Positions 1 through 12,196 of a DNA stretch of 64,000 bases are shown here, piece after piece (position 1 is the first letter of the stretch; each line of letters opens with the position of its first letter). A program made the position numbers and the translations under genes. The DNA lies in assembly GCA_026874595.1 (NCBI GenBank), contig CM049307.1:49261678-49325677 (forward strand), given 5' to 3'. Origin of the DNA: Sipunculus nudus. Lineage: Eukaryota > Annelida > Sipuncula > Golfingiida > Sipunculidae. The notes under the pieces are model-generated. The model was not told where the DNA came from, did not search any database, and saw only the letters and a program-made list of their open reading frames with translations.

Positions 1-797
1 GCCAATGAATTGCTTTTCGACACTTGGTTTTGTAGTAGCCCGCTATGTCACTGTGACAAAGTCTTCTCTCTTATATCAATTAGACCATACAAAAGAAATT
101 AATTGTCGATGGATTCTGGGGACAAAAATGTGGTGCAATCGGGCCATTTTTGGAATTTTGCCAGATTGGGTAGAAAATACCACAGGAATATTCAATTCCA
201 TTTCGAAACCTTTAAGGAATTTGTGGCTTAGACCACGGACCTGGTCTACATATACAAAAACAAATTGGTCCTCAAAAAACGGGAGGGCCAATCCGTAAAA
301 CAGTATCTGTTTTGTGTAGCCTTATCCGCTGTTATTGCCTTCTCAGAGGAATGTTTCCAAGGATTCCTATTTTCGAAACAAACTGGTTAGAAACAAGAAA
401 TAACCTTTGGTATAATTCCACTTAAACATCAGTGCTTGATAAACCGAACATGTTAGTTTTCAGCTATACTCATAAAGCGTTAAATTTGCTTTCTCATCTT
501 TTGTTCAGTTTACATTTGTCGTTTTTTATGTGAATTATATATAATTCACTGAACCGAAGTGAAATGAATTTCCTCCTCTCTTGCTCGCTATCGTCTGTTC
601 CTTCCGAATCAGTCCTTATTGGGCGGACCTTGCAGGTCTTAGTAACTCAGATGTTTTATGCATTACTAGTCTATTTATCAGGCGTATTTTACAAGATATA
701 TAATAGGAATCGATTTCCATATGATACATGAATTTTCAATTTTATTGGGCCTGGTAAGTTAGAAGATATACGCTCTTATGAGGGCCCTTTGGTTTAT

Positions 798-800
<3 letters not shown>
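1..800. other. No feature recognised
   Basis: AT-rich sequence; short frames here show no protein family. Confidence 0.5.

Positions 801-849
<49 letters not shown>
801..849. repeat. (TA)n microsatellite
   Basis: A near-perfect TA dinucleotide array lies just upstream of the pogo-type MITE, separated by a short GATAGATATAT stretch. Confidence 0.95.
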
Positions 850-851
<2 letters not shown>

Positions 852-860
852 TAGATATAT

Positions 861-1039
861 ACAACCTCGTTGTGTCGAACTCGCTTAAGTCGAATACCCC
901 GCTTATGTCGAAGTTACAGACTAGATATTCCGGACAACTCTAGTTAAATTATTACCAAATAAAACCCGGTTGTGTCGAACCTCGGATGCGTCGAAGTTTT
1001 CCCCGAGGGTTCCTTCAACTTCGACACAACGAGGTTTCA

Positions 1040-1042
<3 letters not shown>
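861..1042. mobile_element. Pogo/Tigger-type MITE, copy 1
   Basis: The segment begins ACCTCGTTGTGTCGAA and ends with the inverse, TTCGACACAACGAGGTTTCACTG (in overlapping parts), so it has terminal inverted repeats of about 17-20 bp. The right end reads CACTG followed by TA. The CAGTGAAACCTCG end and TA flank are typical of pogo/Tigger-derived short elements. The left tip lacks about five bases (CAGTGA is reduced to CA). Several internal TCGAA motifs recur. A sister copy lies at 39557-39732. There is no coding capacity; the small frames here are artefacts of the adjoining (TA)n. Confidence 0.7.

Positions 1043-1110
<68 letters not shown>
1041..1110. repeat. (TA)n microsatellite at MITE right end
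   Basis: About 35 TA units follow directly after the CACTG tip of the pogo-type MITE. The target dinucleotide of this element class is TA, so the insertion site itself may have expanded. Confidence 0.95.
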
Positions 1111-1113
<3 letters not shown>

Positions 1114-3931
1114 GCGTGTCTGTCTTCCTTCAGATTCTTGAAATCACTACCCTTTCACATACACTCAACAAAACACTCAGGTGTGCTGTTGTCGGCAGCT
1201 GTTGCATTATCTTCAGCGGGCCGAGCTGAACAGTCACCTTTATAATTAAGTGAGCTGCGACCAGGTGTACTTGCATATTTAACATAGTTAATGGTTTCAC
1301 AGAAAATGAAAAAAAATGACATAAACAAAGGTGCCAAGTAGAAAGTCTCTTAAAGAGATCAGCAAAAGGGGAATATTTATGCGTTAAATGGCATTGTCCG
1401 TCTTTGAACGGTAATACACAATAAACGCCGACACAGCTTCAAGTCGTACCATGTCGTTACCTGGTACGTAGCGCTCAACACGTGCGTACCTTCTTATGTG
1501 TCGAAGGTATAATTCAGGAGGAATGGGAAATTCCCTGGAAGTGTTGATCAAAGGATTCCCCGTTCCTGCCCTACTGACTTTGTAACTATCTCTGTATTTG
1601 CATTTGTTGGCTCACATTGTTCCGTCTCGGGCATTATCCTCATATAGCTATACATCAACTTAAACAATCGATGAAAATGAAATCCCAGTATCCCTTCCAC
1701 AGGAGAACATTTTTTCTTCTTTTCAATCCCGGTGCTGTCCCCGTGTAATAGAGCTCATTAAAGTTCCATATTGACCTCAAAACCAAGACAGTTATAATAC
1801 ATTTTTTATCCTGACAGCCAGGGACAGTAAGCAACAATAGCAGCATTTGAGCAGCATGACCGCTGGGTTGCTTCCGGAACCACACCACGCACAGATCATA
1901 GGGAAATGTTCACATGAAAGGTATATTTATAAACATGAAATTTAGAGTTTTCTCCTTAAAATATTACGCTTCCTGTCAATATCACTTTCTTAAATCATTT
2001 ACGTACTCCTATAAACAAGTGAGAAAATCTTGCTCCGGGCTCGATCAGTGGCGCGAAACACAAATATAAGACGCACGCCACCTGGTGGCCTCACTGTGCA
2101 ACTTCACAAATCAAGATTTTTCAAGCTTCCAACCGGTTTTTCTTCCATGTTTCTTCTTTCATGTTTCTTCTCCTTTTTTGGGAATTGTTGCGCATGCGCA
2201 TCATCAGACCTCTGGTCAAGCAGTCTTGGTAAGTTGGTATGGTGAACATACACACTTTGACTGTGTTTTCTCACACACAGAACCATAACAACGTGGAAAA
2301 CATGTGGACTGGAGATATAAAGTCCGTGTGCCGAGACCGATTTGTCGCGAAACGTTTATATTAAGACAAAAAGACCGAATACGGCGAGATAATACATATA
2401 TAAACCGTTTTATGTCCTTGTTCGTCTCACCGCTCAGAGACATGGAGTCCAGAACAGTAACCTGTGCTACTAAACATCTGACGCACACTAAACAATCTAT
2501 TTTTTCAATATAAAGGCAATTAATATATGTATATATATTTTCATATAACATAATTTAGTGTATAACATATATTATACACTATATAAATATAAATTCACAT
2601 ACCTGGGGCGCAGGCTGTCGCTGTGGTGCTTTTATGATAGTAGTTTTTATTGGTATGTCGCGGGTTCCCCTGCAAAGATAAAAAGGGACCATCATTCTAA
2701 TTCAAGCATAAAAACATTTGACACAAAAGGCTCAATATGTATGGTAATGAAATAATCCACCAGAAAATACTTACGGTATACAAAGGTCCACAGTAAAACG
2801 TTTAAACGTTCTTTAAATATATACAGGGTGTATGCTGCCTTTTCTAAAAACACGTTATAACACGCATACTTTATCACAACACGTGTCTGATAAAGATAAT
2901 ATGGATACTGTGAAAATCGCCAAATAATGCCATAATCGATACTCAGAGATGTCTTCTATACATATTGCCCTTACATCGTTTTAAAAGAGCAAGAGTCCTT
3001 CGTCATTTATTCACTTGCATGGATCTTTCCATAAGGACCGCCAGTTAGCATGCTTTGAAATCATACTTAGTCTCAATGAGACACCGTCCATTCTCAATAT
3101 AGAGGTGACCTTTTTCTAATAACTAGAATTTTCCTAGAACATTTTTTAGATTGATCGAAGGGACTTGCTGTAGATATAGTATATTTGCCTAGGATAGGTA
3201 TTGTTACGTGCGAGTTTCGTGTAACAGGTACACTATATATTGGCTATATACGTATGTCATTCAAACGGTTCACAAATCTGGCTGGATGTGATCGTCTTTA
3301 AACTTCTGATAATATCAGTGTAAATGGGTTTATGGCTGAGCTTGATCGATTAGACTGAATTTCTGCCCATGTACATGCAGATGGTTAACTGCGAACTCGG
3401 AGATCAGCCTGATAAGAGCATCCCGAGGATTCTGGGCTCTATACAGAGAGAGTACATGATGTAGATGGGACCAGATATACCTGAACCTGTACTAAACGCC
3501 GAGCCATCAAACACAGCGTGTCTATGACGTCTGACAGTACCCCGAGGGAAGGAAAATATATAAGTATCACTCATCATGAGCCGAGGTTCTGGTCAGGAAA
3601 CACGTGTGACTGAAGAAACCAGATAATGCCAGCCCTCCATCACTGACATAAGCACGGCATGAGCTGCTCAGCTGCTGTTACCTTGTGCTGTAGATCAGCT
3701 GGTATGCCTACCTTTACACTTGCGTGTTTTTGAACTCTGTTAGAATACCGGAGTTTGGGTATTCTCTCTCACTGACATGTCCGCTTACCTAAGTTATATT
3801 GTTTCGCAAACTAAACTGGAACAGCCATGTGTATGTGAATTAAAACCTCCTCCTTGCTGAGGAAAAAGGCAGGACTATGAAATTGTCCGAGTCTCACCTC
3901 GTTTAAAACAAGTGTTGTCCATGGAAAACGA

Positions 3932-3933
<2 letters not shown>
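1111..3933. other. No gene recognised
   Basis: Apart from the CTCF-like site at 2076-2090, only AT-rich DNA and short chance frames are seen. Confidence 0.5.
2076..2090 (-). promoter_or_regulatory. CTCF-like site
   Basis: CGCCACCTGGTGGCC, on the minus strand GGCCACCAGGTGGCG, is a very good match to the CTCF core motif. It stands alone with no recognised gene beside it. Confidence 0.4.

Positions 3934-3992
<59 letters not shown>
3934..3992. repeat. (TA)n microsatellite
   Basis: A pure TA array of about 29 units in otherwise unremarkable AT-rich sequence. Confidence 0.95.
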
Positions 3993-3997
<5 letters not shown>

Positions 3998-6900
3998 CAG
4001 ATACCAGGACTTATTCATATTAAGGATACTAAACATCATAATATGGTTAAGTTTGACATGAAGAATAATGATTCAATAAACAATGGTCTGTGTATGTGGC
4101 ACGTACGAAACAAATGACGTAGTCAAGAGTGAGTTTGGTGGTCTAAACCTGAAGGTTAAGATACGTTTGGACTCTATGTAAAGCAATATTGAACCATCAC
4201 CGGCAACAGATGCATTTATTTTGTATCATTGTGGAATACTCCTTAATCTTGGATAACATATTATATCAAGAGTCAAATACCTAAAGGCAAAGTTTTGCCC
4301 CGGATTTTGCACAGCATATGCTGAGTATGCATGCATGTCCCATACTAGTCATAGGTTGATGAAGCGCAAAGCCAATAAGTATTCACAACTTGATATAATA
4401 CTCAATCAGTTATTCTGACTATAGAAACATATAAGATGCAGGTTAATGTTAAGTATGGGCAGTTTTACTCCGTGCATCCCAGGTCATCAGTTATATTCAA
4501 GTTTTATGTACAAGTCATTGACGTATTTTCAACAGGTGTTTGGTGTTGCTATGTATAAATGGTATAGTAAGCATACCACCAGGTCTACTCAGCCTGGCTG
4601 CGGCTTTCCCTGAACAACAGGTGTTTTTTTATCTGTTGATAGCACTCGGGCTTAAAAAAGATTCATAAAACGTAAACACTTGCCAGCTCGGACTAAGATA
4701 GAGAGAAGATACCATGGTCCGGTATTCCAGAATACTTTAGTTATAGCCGTGATTTCAGGAGAAAGCGTTGGCTTTGAATTATGCCAATGAGACCTACTTT
4801 GAGTCGCTGATGGAGTCAAGCCGAAAACTGCACTGCAACAGCTTATGTAAATTTTCCAAATATATATATATATATATATATATATACGCATACAGCCTAA
4901 AACTACGGATTTATTACCATCGAAGAAACAATGCTATTTAAAAATCCAATGCACATGTGAGTTTTCTATGTGGACCACCTTCGTTGTTGTGCTGTGGCTG
5001 TTGAACAGTAACAATAGAGGAATACATCCTTGCCTGATTTTTAAAAATCAAGATGCATGTAGGGAGAGTCCCAAGTATATTAGCTAAAACGAAATGGTTT
5101 TTACATATGGCAGTTTATACATTATAGACTGACGTTGTAAATATTTGAAAATTAACAGTTATGGATGGCAGGTATTATAATGGAAATGGTAGAAAAGATC
5201 TGAGGAAACATTGTCTTCCGGAAATTAACAGAAATGGGACATGGCAAGAAAAACTGTATTTATATTATTATATAAATATGTTATTAAGCTCTCAGCCAAT
5301 AAGTCAATCAACTATGACTATATGCTGACGAGGAAAAAAACGACTATGTCCTCTCCAATATTTGGTCTATAATGTCTGATCTGATGTCTATCTTGCCCTA
5401 CAATTCATAGATTTAATTAGAATAAAATCCCATTGCTTAGAAACATTAAAAAGAACAACTTTTTTGCAACAACAACTATTTTGCGAACATATAAATACAG
5501 GTAGACTTTACATTATGGGCTGAATTCATACTCAAATACTCTCACATTTTCTAAAATTATTGATTTGATTTTATCGCAGTCATAATTTTATATTCAAATA
5601 TATGATATAGAGTTAATCCTGTCCCTCAGCTTGCGTGTCTGCGTGAATAATAGTTATAGAAACCACCTTCCAGCCCCACATTTGCTCCGTGTAGTTTATG
5701 AAATGAGGTTCCAACACGAAAGAAGAGCTCTCTATGAAAACATATATACCAATCACATTTATTCAGCCGTGTATACAAACGCATGTAAACATAGATTGTT
5801 TCAGGATTAGTTGCAATGCACCCCCCCCCCCTAAAATATACTTCCTAAAATAGAATATATAAAGGCGAAACATATCACATTTATTAGACATAATGGAGAA
5901 ACATGAAATGTCTATGCACACTTGGGCGTTGGACTACAATTACAATTAAAACAGTGACGTATGCATGTCCTTGGGTGACATTGCCCCTGCACAATGAGTG
6001 ATGTCTTACTGTACAATGACAGCAAAGGACAAACAGTATGTATGCATTTCAAAAGAATCAATTATTAAGTGCGTCACTACCACAGTACTCCTGCTTGAAT
6101 TAAAGAATATTTTAGCTGACTGCATAAATGATTATATCAAAGTTAAAACGGGAAATGGTATTTGTTATATATCACATGATTAAAAAATAAGTAATAATGT
6201 CTGAGCAGGTAATTGCTTATAATATGTTTAAATGAATTATTTATAACTCTACGTTGTCCCTTTTGTCCAGTAGTAAATATTTTGACGATTTCCCTCCGTC
6301 AAAATGTTTTATGGAATAATCAGCCTCTTTGGTAATTGTCTTTACTGCCAACTTCCGGCATGTGCGTCAACAATGTGTTGGTACAATCCCAAGATGCATT
6401 GTGGTATTCAAACAAGCTGACACTGTGGGACGTTTGTAATAAAGCACTCTACATTTATAGACATAAGTAAAAACATTTCGCTAATACAAAGTAAACATTC
6501 AATATAATGAAATATTTGTGCACCATCTGCACACATTAATCCTAATTAAGAACTTGTTATTCAAATAGATGTATAAGTTTAACATGCAAACATACATATG
6601 ACATTGTGCATACGTCATACAGGGTCAGGTGATGCCGTAACCTATTGAACGTGAGCGGTATTAGGGAGTAGTCATGTGAGACAAAACTGTGTATGTTTAT
6701 CTAAGCTATATAATAAAACATTTCATCATCACATAAGAACATATTGGTGGCAAATCAAAATTAATCTATGACTTTGATCTACTCCCCTATGCATAAGTCA
6801 TGTCACCCACGCATTCAACGATTAAATTTCCCACTTTATATATAAAGTAAATCACCTTTTAAATTGTGTGCTAATATTGCCACTTATCCTTCTGCCTGAA

Positions 6901-8080
6901 TGAAGAACAACTTGGAATGTTGCTTAAACTGAGCATCTGATGCATCATGTCAACTGAGAAGTCCGACTTCACTTATATACACCGTGGCTGAAGAATATTA
7001 TTTATGTATCTTACATACTTTTAGTAAGCTACGACAATTGTTTTGATAACCTCTTGTGGACATAATTCAGTTCACATTTTGAAGACTCTATACAGTTTCA
7101 TGGGTTTTGTTTTAGTAGATAGGAGCATGATTACTCAAGGAAAATTATATAAAAACCTGTTACACCTGTGCAAGATGTCACCTTATCTAAATATTTGGAG
7201 TGGAAAACAATCGAAACTGCAGAATGTTATCTTTGGGGAGTAAGCGATATCTGTTTCCAATGTGTCACTCAGAAGCAAGTGTTTTCAACGCAAGTAATAC
7301 TGCTGATGTGAGCAAAAAGCTCCCACTTAGTAACAGCTGGTTTCATATCGTGTGGAATATTTTCATATTCACACCTACCTCATATCAATACCTCATATAT
7401 TCCAGGTATATTATATTCAAAATTTCATTAAATGTATTATACTGATAGGAGATACATTGTTGATACCGTGAGTATTGATATGTGAAGACGTTGACAATTA
7501 CAAAGTGTATAGCATATAGCGGCAAGGTAGCACATGTAATCCGATCTCCCAAAATGCCGGCACACCTATCCGCACTAACATTTCCAATTACTCGCCAATC
7601 TGGCACAGATTTATGGAAATAATTTCGTTGGCGACTACCTAATATTAATTCATTGATTATCATATCTGAAGTTCTCAATAAAAATCGGCTACTCACCAAA
7701 TATTTGTCCCACAGCCCCTTACCGAAGCGTTGTACAGAGCCGTGCTAGGTCACGCTAGGAGGGAGGGGAAGGACTTTCCATTTTTGGCTCAGGTAAACCG
7801 ACGAGAGTGCGCTACGTATTTGCTGCGCTGTACAACAAGGTGCACAGGTGAACTCAGGTATTTTGCGGGTGAAAATCCTAACAAATGCTTTTGTTCATTA
7901 TAAGATAACACTACAATATACAGAATATGATAAAGGTTTTCATTCGAAAATAAGAAATACAATACCCTTCAGATTACTCCAGTTAATTTGCCGGCCACAA
8001 CGCTTATAACCCATAACCTTTGAACTCAGCTCAGGTCAGCCCTGCTTCAAGTGAAAACAACTGTCAGCCAGACATTCCAC
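3993..8080. other. No gene recognised
   Basis: AT-rich DNA with one short TA array and a C-run at about 5821-5832. None of the small frames resembles a known protein. Confidence 0.5.
4859..4886. repeat. (TA)n microsatellite
   Basis: A short TA array of about 14 units. Confidence 0.9.
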
Positions 8081-8088
8081 TTTGGACC

Positions 8089-8285
8089 GTTGTCATGGAA
8101 ACAGAGAATTAAGCGGAGATAATAATAGACATGCCGCTCTTGTGAATGTCAGGTAGGTTTGCATGGTAGGCACACCTACACATCCCGGCAGAGAGAGAAG
8201 CCATGCAAACTCAAAAAGAGACCCTCCTTCACCGGGGCCGTGACGTCACAGCAGGCGGCCACCTGGGAATGCCGGTCACGTGACC
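8089..8285. promoter_or_regulatory. Cluster of regulatory-motif matches (X-box, CRE, E-box)
   Basis: Three strong consensus-like motifs lie within 200 bp of locally GC-richer DNA. GTTGTCATGGAAAC at 8089-8102 is one base from the RFX X-box. TGACGTCA at 8241-8248 is a full CRE palindrome. GGTCACGTGACC at 8274-8285 is a perfect 12 bp palindrome containing the CACGTG E-box. No exon is recognised beside them. They may form an enhancer or promoter, or be a chance cluster. Confidence 0.35.
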
Positions 8286-8814
8286 GATAATGAAGCGACT
8301 AGAAGAAACTGAAGTAAACTCTACGAAGGGTTAGAAGAAATAATGTTTTCAGCCTTTACACCATTTGTTATCAGCTCATCTGATTTTATGCGACTTGCCC
8401 TTGCATGCATCTCGTGAACTATATGTATATTTATGGAGGGTGTAAATATCTTCAACTGATGTTTATCTGACTTTATGCTCACCTGTAACATTTATCTACA
8501 ATCTCACAACAGGCCAGATTCTGGCAGTTTTATGTTCCGACAGGGATTACCTTAGTTATTAGGAATATGCACATTTCATATATGTCACGTCGGTTGATCA
8601 ATAGTTGATTAATAGTTCTTTTTCACATCTGAATTGAAATTTGACGTGAAACGTTGTTGCATCCATGTTTTGCATATACATTGACAAAGATAAGGTCGAA
8701 AAAGATAAAGAGTGATGCTAGTATGTAGAGTATTAAGGAAATGACCAACACGATACGATATCATAATAATTATTAACAAAGAAATATGTAGACATCAATT
8801 GTTTTAAAATGTAT

Positions 8815-8837
8815 TTGTAATACTACTATTACTACTT

Positions 8838-8872
<35 letters not shown>

Positions 8873-8895
8873 TATAATAATAATAATAAAGAATG
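8815..8895. repeat. Trinucleotide (TAC)n / (TAA)n tract
   Basis: TACTAC units pass through an imperfect TTC interruption into AATAAT units, forming a compound trinucleotide tract just before the composite repeat that begins near 8.92 kb. Confidence 0.85.
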
Positions 8896-8920
8896 AATAA
8901 ATAAATATAATTATAAACAA

Positions 8921-11006
8921 GTGGCCCATGGGCCATGACGCTCAGCTGAATTCAAGGAACCTTGAACAATGGGTAAAATGAACTCCAAGAGTGCTAAAAA
9001 TCATGCATTTTGCCAACAGACATTAGATAAAGGTTACAGTGATTTTATTCTACATCCAACTGCTACCATTTGTGTTCATATGACTAAAACAGTGCTAAAA
9101 TCATGTTCTTTCACACAGGTTGCATAATATAGGTCACAGTAAGATTATTTCAAATTTCCAAGAAATTTTTACAGGGACCTCCCTGGATCTTAATCAAATT
9201 GGAAGTTTCTAGGTCCAGCTGTAACCAATCATGCAAATCTGTCCTATAGGGTGCTCAAATCATGTTGTTTCACATATCTTTCAGAATATAGGTCACTATG
9301 ATCTAATTTCTTATTTCCCTGGATGTACAGTTAGAAGTTTCTAGGTCCAACAGTTATGGTTTGTGCCCTATTAACAGCCAGACCACTTCATTTGAAGGTC
9401 TCAACTAGATGACACCACAAATAATTAAGAAACTAATTTTGTCAGTCTCAAAAATTTCTTCAAATTTAGGACGGTTAATGAATAATCTTCTTGGAAACCA
9501 GTACCAATATTCTTTGAGCTATGGGGCTGTGAAGTACACCCCCAGAATAATCAAAATTTGATACAAAAGCTCAAATATCTGAATAACTAAGAGAAAACAA
9601 TTCGTAAAAATTGGAAAAAATACAGGTGGCGCCACCAGTCTGCAGGAGGTGATGGAACATCCCATGAACAATATTCATGCAAAGAAGCATGGTGATCAAT
9701 GCAGTAGTTATTCAGATAATTGAGCTTTTGTATCAAATTTTGCATTATTCTGGGGGGGGGGGGGGGTACTTCGGAGCCCCATAGCTCAAAGGATATAGGT
9801 AACAGAGACCAAATTTCAGGTTTTCAAGGAGATTTTTCATGGACCCCCTGGATATTAAGTTTGAAGATTCCAGGTCCAGTGGTTACGATTTGTGTCCTGT
9901 TAACAGATGAAGGTTTCATTGCAGGTCTGAAAAAAAGAGAAAAAAAAAAATTCGTAAAAATTTTTAAAAATACAGGTGGCACCACAAGTCTGCAGGAAGT
10001 GATGGGAACATCCCATGATCAATATTCATGCAAAGAATCATGGTGATCAATGCAGTAGTTATTCAGATACATGAGCTTTTGTATCAAATTTTGCATTATT
10101 CTGGGGGGTACTTCAGAGCCCAATAGCTCAAAGAATACGGGTAACAGAGACCTAATTTCAGGTTTTCAAGCAGATTTTTCATGGACCTCCCCGGATATTA
10201 AGTTTGAAGATTCCAGGTCCAGTGGTTACGATTTGTGTCCTGTTAACAGATGACAGTTTCATTGCAGGTCTGAAAAAAAAGAGAAAAAAAAATCGTAAAA
10301 ATTGGAAAAAATACAGGTGGCACCACCAGTCTGCAGGAAGTGATGGAACATCCCATGATCAATATTCATGCAAAGAATCATGGTGATCAATGCAGTAGTT
10401 ATTCAGATACTTGAGCTTTTGTATCAAATTTTGCATTATTCTGGGGGGTACTTCAGAGCCCAATAGCTCAAAGAATACGGGTAACAGAGACCTAATTTCA
10501 GGTTTTCAAGCAGATTTTTCATGGACCTCCCCGGATATTAAGTTTGAAGATTCCAGGTCCAGTGGTTACGATTTGTGTCCTGTTAACAGATGACAGTTTC
10601 ATTGCAGGTCTGAAAAAAGAGAAAAAAAAATCGTAAAAAATGGAAAAAATACAGGTGGCACCACCAGTCTGCAGGAAGTGATGGAACATCCGATGATCCA
10701 TATTCATGCAAAGAATCATGGTGATCAATGCAGTAGTTATTCAGATATCAAATTTTGCATTATTCTGGGGGGTACTTCAGAGCCCCATAGCTCAAAGGAT
10801 ATAGGTAACAGAGACCTAATTTCAGGTTTTCAAGGAGTTTTTTCATGGACCTCCCTGGATGTCAAGTGTTAAGATTCCAGGTCCAGCGGTTACGATTTGT
10901 GCCCTGTTAACGGACGGCCGGAGGGCCAGACGGCCGGACGGCCGGACAGACGACGGACAAAGGGTGATCGCCATAGCTCAGATGACTTTCAGTCAGCTGA
11001 GCTAAA
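8921..11006. mobile_element. Composite interspersed repeat with internal tandem array
   Basis: The block opens with GGCCCATGGGCC and CTCAGCTGAATT, and closes with a GC-rich tail of repeated CGGACGGCCGG-like units, then TCGCCATAGCTCAGATGAC and TCAGCTGAGCT. The two ends share an inverted CTCAGCTGA. Between them, phrases such as AGATTCCAGGTCCAGTGGTT and the text of the internal array repeat with variation. The small open frames inside are repeats of one another and show no protein family. This is a non-coding interspersed element, likely non-autonomous; its class is not assigned. Confidence 0.6.
9597..10905. repeat. Tandem array of ~340 bp units (about four copies)
   Basis: The marker ACAGGTGGC occurs at about 9622, 9972, 10312 and 10651, giving spacings of about 350, 340 and 339. 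Each unit includes a GGGGGG-TACTTC stretch, AACAGAGACC, TTCCAGGTCCAGTGGTTACG and CAGTCTGCAGGAAGTGATGG. The two middle units are almost identical, which suggests recent amplification or homogenisation. The last unit lacks the GAGCTTTTGT segment. Confidence 0.9.
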
Positions 11007-12083
11007 AATAATGATAACAATAATTGTATAGTAAATAAATAAACAAATAAGTAATAAATCTGAATAAAATGAAAGACAATCAACATATAAATAATAAGAA
11101 AATACCCAATAGGGTTGAAAATATGTTCTTTTTTTGCACTCAAAGACTGCCCGGATAGACGTTTACTAGTGAAAAGTAGAGTGATAGTGTACCCTGGACA
11201 ATTTACAGCCCGTTATAATCGCTATTCCACGGGTATGGGGTGTGACCTGGAAACGGGCCTCCCCTTCTAATACCATCCTCCGTGAGTGCACGCGCTCAGG
11301 TTGACATGGTATCCAGATGTATATGTGCCCGACATTTTGCCTGCAATCCGCCATACAACGTACCGGGAATGCTTGACACTGATTGGTTATGACAGGTCAG
11401 GTGATTCAGAATATAACTTCCGGTCTGGAGCTGTCACCACCCTTGAAAGATGGCCCATTTTATAGACATATTATGAGTAGGAATTGTTTATTTTCCTAAA
11501 TACTATGGTAATAACACTGGTAAATTTTAAAAGGCCTCGGGTTTATTTCATATTGTTTTGTTAATAAGGAAAAAAATGGGACCTTGAGAGGGACCATGGC
11601 ATATGTCACCAATGATCACATTTGAAAGTGATCTCATAATAATTTCATGAAATCTGTACAAAATGAGGTGTACACTGAATATAAACTTAAAAGAATCCCT
11701 GAATACAATCTTATTATAAACCAGAGACGTAAAACAGAGAGGCGTAGGCTACAAGGAATAGTACTAAGTACCAATATAAACGTCATAATGATGAGGGTAT
11801 TTCCAGGTTAAACCCATACGTCCTGCCTTAAGGTTTAAATTACCTACAAGAGTCACAAATGTTTCCGTATAACTGAAAAAAAGTGTTTTTTTTTCATTTG
11901 TACGAAAATGAAACGTTTATAGGTAATTTCATGGAGCAATTATAATTATAAGCCACAGTATCACGTCTCTGACTAAAGAAAATTCCTTTTTGTCAAAAAA
12001 CAAAGCTTCAGTTAAATAAATGCTTTATGAGTAGTTCTTTATATTATTTTACTCATACTTCCATATAATCCATTTTTCTATGT

Positions 12084-12085
<2 letters not shown>
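11007..12085. other. No gene recognised
   Basis: A GC-richer patch near 11180-11460 contains a reverse-strand frame of about 60 codons without a recognisable family. The rest is AT-rich. Confidence 0.45.
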
Positions 12086-12131
<46 letters not shown>

Positions 12132-12134
12132 AGA

Positions 12135-12191
<57 letters not shown>
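12086..12191. repeat. Compound (CT)n-(AT)n microsatellite
   Basis: About 22 CT units are followed, after CCGAGAGA, by about 27 AT units. Confidence 0.95.

Positions 12192-12196
<5 letters not shown>

Noticed and set aside
970-1245. Frames with long Ile-Tyr repeats, also near 39.6, 53.7, 54.0 and 57.2 kb.
   Set aside because: Translation of (TA)n arrays.
9720-10593. Repeated plus-strand frames starting MSFCIKFCIILGG.
   Set aside because: Copies of the ~340 bp tandem unit with frameshifts; not a protein family.
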